From NCBI GenBank assembly GCA_034440615.1, contig JAOTOM010004315.1, forward strand, positions 1 to 64,000: DNA of 64,000 bases. Direction: 5' to 3'. A program made the translations under genes and the position numbers. This document shows, one piece after another, positions 58,800 through 64,000 of the stretch (positions are counted from its first letter, which is position 1; each line of letters opens with the position of its first letter). A model generated the notes under the pieces. It was not told the origin of the DNA. It was given only the letters and a program-made list of their open reading frames with translations, and searched no databases. The DNA comes from Ashinkailepas kermadecensis (taxonomy: Eukaryota > Arthropoda > Thecostraca > Neolepadidae).

Positions 58800-60135
58800 A
58801 CGTGCCTGTGCCCAGCAGAGCAGTTTAGTACGCCACGGATCTCGAGTGGGCACACCTGAGTAGCAGTGAGCCCCCTCTTTTACGACGCAGCGCGCAGCAA
58901 TTTTAAGCCACTACCGAGCAGCAGGAGAACCCAGGTAACGTACTTTTTGTGAGCATAAAACACGCCCAGCCACCAGCGGTATGGCACATCAGTTAGCATG
59001 CGAAGATATTTGGGTCGACAGGGAACGGATAATTCTTCGTGCACCCTTGGTAGTAAATTCGTGGACGGTACCTGTCATTACCACATATGGCAATTAATAA
59101 GGATAAACGTTGTTAGCCTTTCACGGTAGACGTTTACACAATTGTGAATCGATTTACTACCCTGTAATTAGTGCAAAGTAAACGGAACATTACAGAAAGA
59201 TGATGAAACTTCATGTTGAACAATATCGCGAGACAGACAGGCGTGACTTGACCACATTCTGAGGATGGCCAGTCAGGCAGCTGCGGCGCCAAGTTGTGAA
59301 TTTGAATTGATCGTAATACCGAATAATTGCAAATTGTGTTAGCCAAGGCACCTTTCGGAGCAAATTCTTCATCAGGGTATTGTGTTATAATATGTCCCTT
59401 TAAACAGAAGTGAACGCGTTAGTTTGACTACTCAAACGTATTTTGTTATCGTATGAATTCCTTGGCACCGAAGTAACTCTACCCTCACACGTGTGAAATT
59501 TTGAACTAATTTTGGCCAAGCTATAAATCAATGGGCCGACGATCAAAATACACCAAGAGCAATAGCCCTTTTGCACCTACTTGGTACTTTTCAAGGCCAA
59601 AGTGGAATATATTGCACACTTATGCAGGCCACTTGCAGCTCGTTAAGACAGGAGTGGGAAGGATCCATGCAAAAATGAATGCAGCGTAATATAACCACGG
59701 CCACAAAGGAGCGGCGCAGATGTTGGCACTACATGGCTATGGGAAGCTCTTTGATACAATGTTGCGTCTGCGCCAGATGTAGCTTCACTATGCCCAACTT
59801 TTTTTATACACGCGCGTAGGAACAACGCTTACAGAACGCTCAGTGGAGAAGAGGGCTAACTTCATCTCCGTATTTTTTTTAATTATCATTATTTTTTAAA
59901 TAAATTTAATCCGAGTTCTTCCTGGGGTGGCTTTATGAACCAGGGTCCAATTGCTACGCAAAGCTTGTTGCGTGAACCCTGGTCTCACCACCCGACCCAT
60001 GAATTCCAGTTCATCGGCAGAATTTTGACCGAAAGTTTAACGTGCCGTCAATGCACCGACATGGTCGCCCGGTAGCTCGTCCCCGGCCAGCTGCCAACTG
60101 ACCCTCCCAGCCGGGGGCTAAATGCGAGCGTGTGA
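58800..60135. other. no gene seen
   Basis: AT-rich unique sequence. A TTTCGGAGCAAATTCTTCAT segment near 59355 resembles words common in Penelope-like elements, but it is too short to call. Confidence 0.4.
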
Positions 60136-60216
60136 AGCGACTCGAACCCTGTGTTGCCAGGACAAGGGAGACCAGTGCACAGGCCAGCGCTCCAGCCAAC
60201 TGAGCTACCGGGGCGG
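60030..60216 (-). mobile_element. second tRNA-derived SINE or tRNA-like sequence
   Basis: On the minus strand from 60216: CCCCGGTAGCTCAGTTGGCT with A box TAGCTCAGTTGG, and B box GGGTTCGAGTC at 60139-60149. About 100 further bases follow, including a second GAGCTACCGGGCGACC near 60070. The A-to-B spacing is wider than in a normal tRNA, so this is a SINE head, not a functional tRNA gene. It is unrelated to the SINE at 17438 and 57353. Confidence 0.7.
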
Positions 60217-60219
60217 CAA

Positions 60220-61205
60220 AGACGAGGGGGACGGGTGCCAAGATACTTCCAGGGTAGGTGGGAGAGGGAGCTAAGCTCCAAAACGGGATTAACACATAGC
60301 AGAATAACGGTGTTCCTGAGCCAATCAGGGTCAGCGCACGCAGCGGACCATATGGAAGGAAGCTAACCTACCTCGACTTGGCCTCGCCGGGGCTGCCACA
60401 AACTATGTCACATTGTTGCTGGCATCAAGCAGGTAATCCGCTGTGAGTTGGGCGTTGATACACCGCATATGCGGAAGCCGCATGGCCAGCTTTCAGGTTT
60501 GTCGGATCCGAACCACCGATGGTGACTGGGAAGCCCATGTCTCGAAGTCGCCAACATATCGCAAAAACGCTAAACCAGATGACGCGTTCAATCGGCGCTC
60601 GCCGCCAATTTGGTCGCCAAATATCACAGAACACGAAATGGCGGAGATTTCCCTACGTCTATATTGCGGGCGCCGAATGATCTGGGAAACGAGCCGACTT
60701 TCAGCTTGGTTTGTAAGTGTGCAGTGCTGCTGTAAAACACAATGAAGATGTTGAACAATTTAATCTTACCATTTGATAGTGTAAGAATGCAGCACACACG
60801 TTTCATCTTCTTATTCGTGGAAAGGATAGCTATTCTCGGTCCATCCTCTGTGATAGGTTTCGATGTTCCACCTGCTTGCCATTGGAACTTGTGATCACCA
60901 ACTTCTCCAACCACACCTCATTATTCTCAGTGCCTGGCAGCGGCGAGTACGCCCACTCCGCTATTGAAGCGCACAACGAGCACACAGACCGTCACACAAA
61001 TAATGTGCGAAGCAGGCGAACGTGGCGGGAGCAGGGCGGGCGCTCGTGGTGACCCCCGGAACCAGCGCGGTCGCCGGCTCGACCCACTCGCCGAGACCTG
61101 GCTGTCGGACCGCGGAAGGTCGCTCGGTGGTCGGTGGTCGGCACCCTAATCTGCTCATTATAAATTTGTATGTTGTGACTGAACGCGTGAGGCGGCCGGA
61201 GCGAA
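60220..61205. other. no gene seen
   Basis: Unique sequence, no recognised domain. Confidence 0.4.
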
Positions 61206-61208
61206 GCC

Positions 61209-61690
61209 AAGGCCGCGTCACCGCCGACCTGCTCCTCTCCGTGCCGACACCAGCGGCGTCAGTCCTCAGGCACCGGGGTGTCCGAAGTAAGGCCGCGTCA
61301 CCGCCGACCTGCTCCTCTCCGTGCCGACACCAGCGGCGTCAGTCCTCAGGAGGGGTGTCAGAAAAGCCACTTGCGGCACCGGGGTGTCCGAAGTAAGGCC
61401 GCGTCACCGCCGACCTGCTCCTCTCGGCGACACCAGCGGCGTCAGTCCGGGGTCGCGTCACCGCCGACCTGCTCCTCTCCGTGCCGACACCAGCGGCGTC
61501 AGTCCTCAGGCACCGGGGTGTCCGAGGTAAGGCCGCGTCACCGCCGACCTGCTCCTCTCCGTGCCGACACCAGCGGCGTCAGTCCTCAGGCACCGGGGTG
61601 TCCGAAGTAAGGCCGCGTCACCGCCGACCTGCCCCTCTCCGTACCGCCGCCAACGGCGTCAGCCCACCGGCACCAGGGTCTCCGAATGAA
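61209..61690. repeat. 80-bp minisatellite, about 6 units
   Basis: Units with AAGGCCGCGTCACCGCCGAC start at 61209, 61289, 61395, about 61448, 61529 and 61609. The second carries a 26-bp insertion (GGGGTGTCAGAAAAGCCACT...) and the third is shortened. Overlapping open frames are by-products. Confidence 0.95.
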
Positions 61691-61694
61691 TATT

Positions 61695-62440
61695 CAGTTA
61701 GGTGTTGGATGCTGGAAAAGATCGTCAGCTTACCACGTAAGATCTAACTCAAAATGATAAATTCCCACAGGGGCTGCAATAATGCATGAAATCACAATGT
61801 CGACGATAATAATATCACGAAGTAATGAAAAGGACCTGAAAGTGGAGGGATTGACATTACTGTCATGCATTGTGCTGCAGCAAAATAGGATGTCATTGGC
61901 ATCAGTTATCAGAAACAGAAATAAGACATCACAAAAGTGACAAACATATGCCTATGCGAATTTGGACACAATGCCCGTCAGGCAGATCGACCATGGTGTG
62001 CCCAAGCGGCTGATGGAAGCGGCGCGAAAGCACAGCTCTTTCGATGCGTGTTCCACAATTGTACATGTGCATGTGCGACAGTCATATGAACTTACAACCT
62101 GCACACAAAACTGCTGAAGCAGAAGCGGAGATGACGGGAGCGACACGGGGACGCCGGAGGAAAAAGGCAGTGCTGGAGCGACGTGGAAGTACCGGAATCG
62201 CAGGAATCCAGCACCGTGGTCCAGCTGCAATATCGTATTGGCATCCTATGTCGTCATTAAACAATGCCGCCTGCAATGCAAGTTACTCAGTTTTCTGAAG
62301 ACAGACGAAAAGTGAGCGATATCTGTAATAATGAAGCATTTCGCATGCGCAGTGATGTAACCGGGATGGTGAAATTGAAGAATCTGAGCAGAGCTGAGGA
62401 CCTCTCGGTCCCTACGGTGGTCCACGGGTCACTGTCCTTG
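61695..62440. other. no gene seen
   Basis: Unique sequence, no recognised domain. Confidence 0.4.
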
Positions 62441-63470
62441 CAGCACTGGGACTGAGGGCCTGTCATCCCTATGTTGGTCCACACGTCGCTACCATTGCGG
62501 TCCTGGGTCCTGAGAGTCTGTCATCCCTATGTTGGTCCAAACGTCGCTACCATTGCGGTACTGGGTCCTGAGAGCCTGTCATCCCTATGTTGGTCCACAC
62601 GTCGCTACCATTGCGGTACTGGGTCCTGAGAGTCTGTCATCCCTATGTTAGTCCAGTACTGGGGCCTGAGAGCCTGCCATCCCTGTGCTAGTCCAGTACT
62701 GGGGCCTGAGAGCCTGCCATGCCTGTGTTAGTCCAGTACTGGGGCCTGAGAGTCTGCCATCCCTATGTTTGTCCAGTACTGGGTCCTGAGAGCCTGCCAT
62801 CCCTATGTTAGTCCAGTACTGGGCCTGAGAGCCTGTCATCCCTATGTTAGTCCAGTACTGGGGCCTGAGAGCCTGCCATCCCTATGTTAGTCCAGTACTG
62901 GGCCTGAGAGCCTGTCATCCCTATGTTAGTCCAGTCCTGGGCCTGAGAGCCTGTCATCCCTATGTTAGTCCAGTACTGGGCCTGAGAGCCAGTCATCCCT
63001 ATGTTAGTCCAGTACTGGGCCTGAGAGTCTGCCATCCCTATGCTAGTCCAGTACTGGGGCCTGAGAACCTGCCATCCCTATGTTAGTCCAGTACTGGGCC
63101 TGAGAGCCTGTCATCCCTATGTTAGTCCAGTACTGGGGCCTGAGAACCTGCCATCCCTATGTTAGTCCAGTACTGGGCCTGAGAGCCTGCCATCCCTATG
63201 TTAGTCCAGTACTGGGCCTGAGAGCCTGTCATCCCTATGTTAGTCCAGTACTGGGCCTGAGAGCCTGTCATCCCTATGTTAGTCCAGTACTGGGCCTGAG
63301 AGCCTGTCATCCCTATGGTAGTCCAGTACTGGGCCTGAGAGCCTGTCATCCCTATGTTGGTCCAGTACTGGGTCCTGATAGCCTGTCATCCCTATGTTAG
63401 TTCAGTACTGGGCCTGGTAGCCTGTCATCCCCGTGCTGGTCCAAACGTCGCCACCACTGCGGTGAGGGGA
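62440..63470. repeat. 39/40-bp minisatellite with 60-bp variants at both ends, about 24 units
   Basis: The core unit is CCTGAGAGCCTGTCATCCCT + ATGTTAGTCCAGTACTGGG (39 bp, 40 with an extra G). The first units (about 62455-62650) are 60 bp because they add CACACGTCGCTACCATTGCG, and the last unit regains a similar CAAACGTCGCCACCACTGCG segment. So 39-bp units look like deletion products of a 60-bp ancestor that were then amplified in the middle. Confidence 0.95.
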
Positions 63471-63862
63471 TTGAGGGACTGCCTGTCCCTATATCAACCG
63501 GGTCAATGTCTTTGTCGGCAGCAGGCAGCTTTGGAAGGTTAGCTTGCAGAAGGAAACGCCTGGTGGTGCGCCGAAACCGGTCTTCGAAAAGCCGGATGTT
63601 AACGTGGTGAGTGAATTTCACAACTCCACGTTCGTGCAGGCACAAGGCTCTGGTTTGCAATTTACACTTCGTTTGCACTTAGTCAGCATGGAAATATGGC
63701 AGACCGAGTCAATATAGCAGTCGTGTCAACTATCGGTTGGATGGATAGGAAACATGTGTATGTTCATACTCTGGCCGTGGTGTTGCATTGCCGCTGGATG
63801 GGTGGGGGTTATGGCGCCACGAGACGCAGCATATACGTGACTGGCCCACCCTCTGTGCGCAG

Positions 63863-64000
63863 TGTGTCTGACGCGTGCAAACGTGGAGGAGACGGATGGG
63901 TCTCATCTTGACGCCAGGGACAGCGTAGCCCGTGGAGACATCCACGAAGTCATCTCTGTCCGCGGAGACTACACAGCGGACGTTGGTCCCGGCCCCATTG
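63863..64000 (+). other. possible coding exon running off the window
   Basis: A pyrimidine-rich stretch and CTCTGTGCGCAG (ending 63862) make an acceptor-like site. One frame after it is open to the window end (138 bases; ...VEETDGSHLDARDSVARGDI...). No family recognised; weak evidence. Confidence 0.15.

Noticed and set aside
59349..59380. Penelope-like element end (TTCGGAGCAAATTCTTCATC)
   Set aside because: Only a short word match, no RT or GIY-YIG endonuclease nearby.

Overview
This is eukaryotic, animal-type genomic DNA that is repeat-rich and gene-poor. The reasons are a CR1-like non-LTR retrotransposon, tRNA-derived SINEs with target-site duplications, hAT-like nonautonomous elements, very long (TA)n, (TG)n and (CT)n microsatellites, and about fifteen unrelated minisatellites. 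There are no dense bacterial-style ORFs. The lineage cannot be fixed from the sequence. A short (TTAGG)3 motif and the LINE style fit an arthropod (crustacean or chelicerate), held with low confidence. I found no convincing host protein-coding gene. Only two weak terminal exon candidates are listed, and most long open frames are by-products of tandem repeats whose period is a multiple of three or of GC-rich islands.

Layout. 1-980: possible exon end, then a 45/46-bp minisatellite. 980-6115: a nearly complete CR1-like LINE on the minus strand, with a repeated 5'UTR, an SGNH-esterase ORF1 and an endonuclease/reverse transcriptase ORF2 broken by one frame change. 6.1-13.5 kb: intergenic DNA with a 20-bp array, long (GA)/(CT) tracts and a GC-rich island. 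13.5-14.8 kb: a 24/48-bp array next to a 32-bp array carrying a CRE palindrome (TGACGTCA) in most units. 15.7-16.3 kb: a decayed second copy of the LINE, itself interrupted by a roughly 61-bp insertion. 17-22.6 kb: a SINE, several minisatellites and long TA/TG tracts. 25-29 kb: a CTATG array, a 49-bp array and a reverse transcriptase relic. 30.9-38.8 kb: three copies of a small hAT-like element, an E2F/CCAAT-like GC-rich island, and AT-rich palindromes. 39.8-52 kb: GC-rich islands, a second type of hAT-like element and short arrays. 52.3-54.0 kb: a 1.7-kb long inverted repeat. 54-64 kb: a second SINE copy, a large GC-rich island, another tRNA-like SINE head, and 80-bp and 39-bp arrays.

The most notable observation concerns the LINE. 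Its ORF1 stop codon is directly preceded by GGGAAAC in the phase needed for -1 ribosomal frameshifting. The -1 frame is ORF2, which is open from only 7 bases upstream of that heptamer and has no ATG before the conserved start of its endonuclease domain. This suggests that ORF2 is made as a frameshift fusion. It rests on one copy and needs comparison with other copies.
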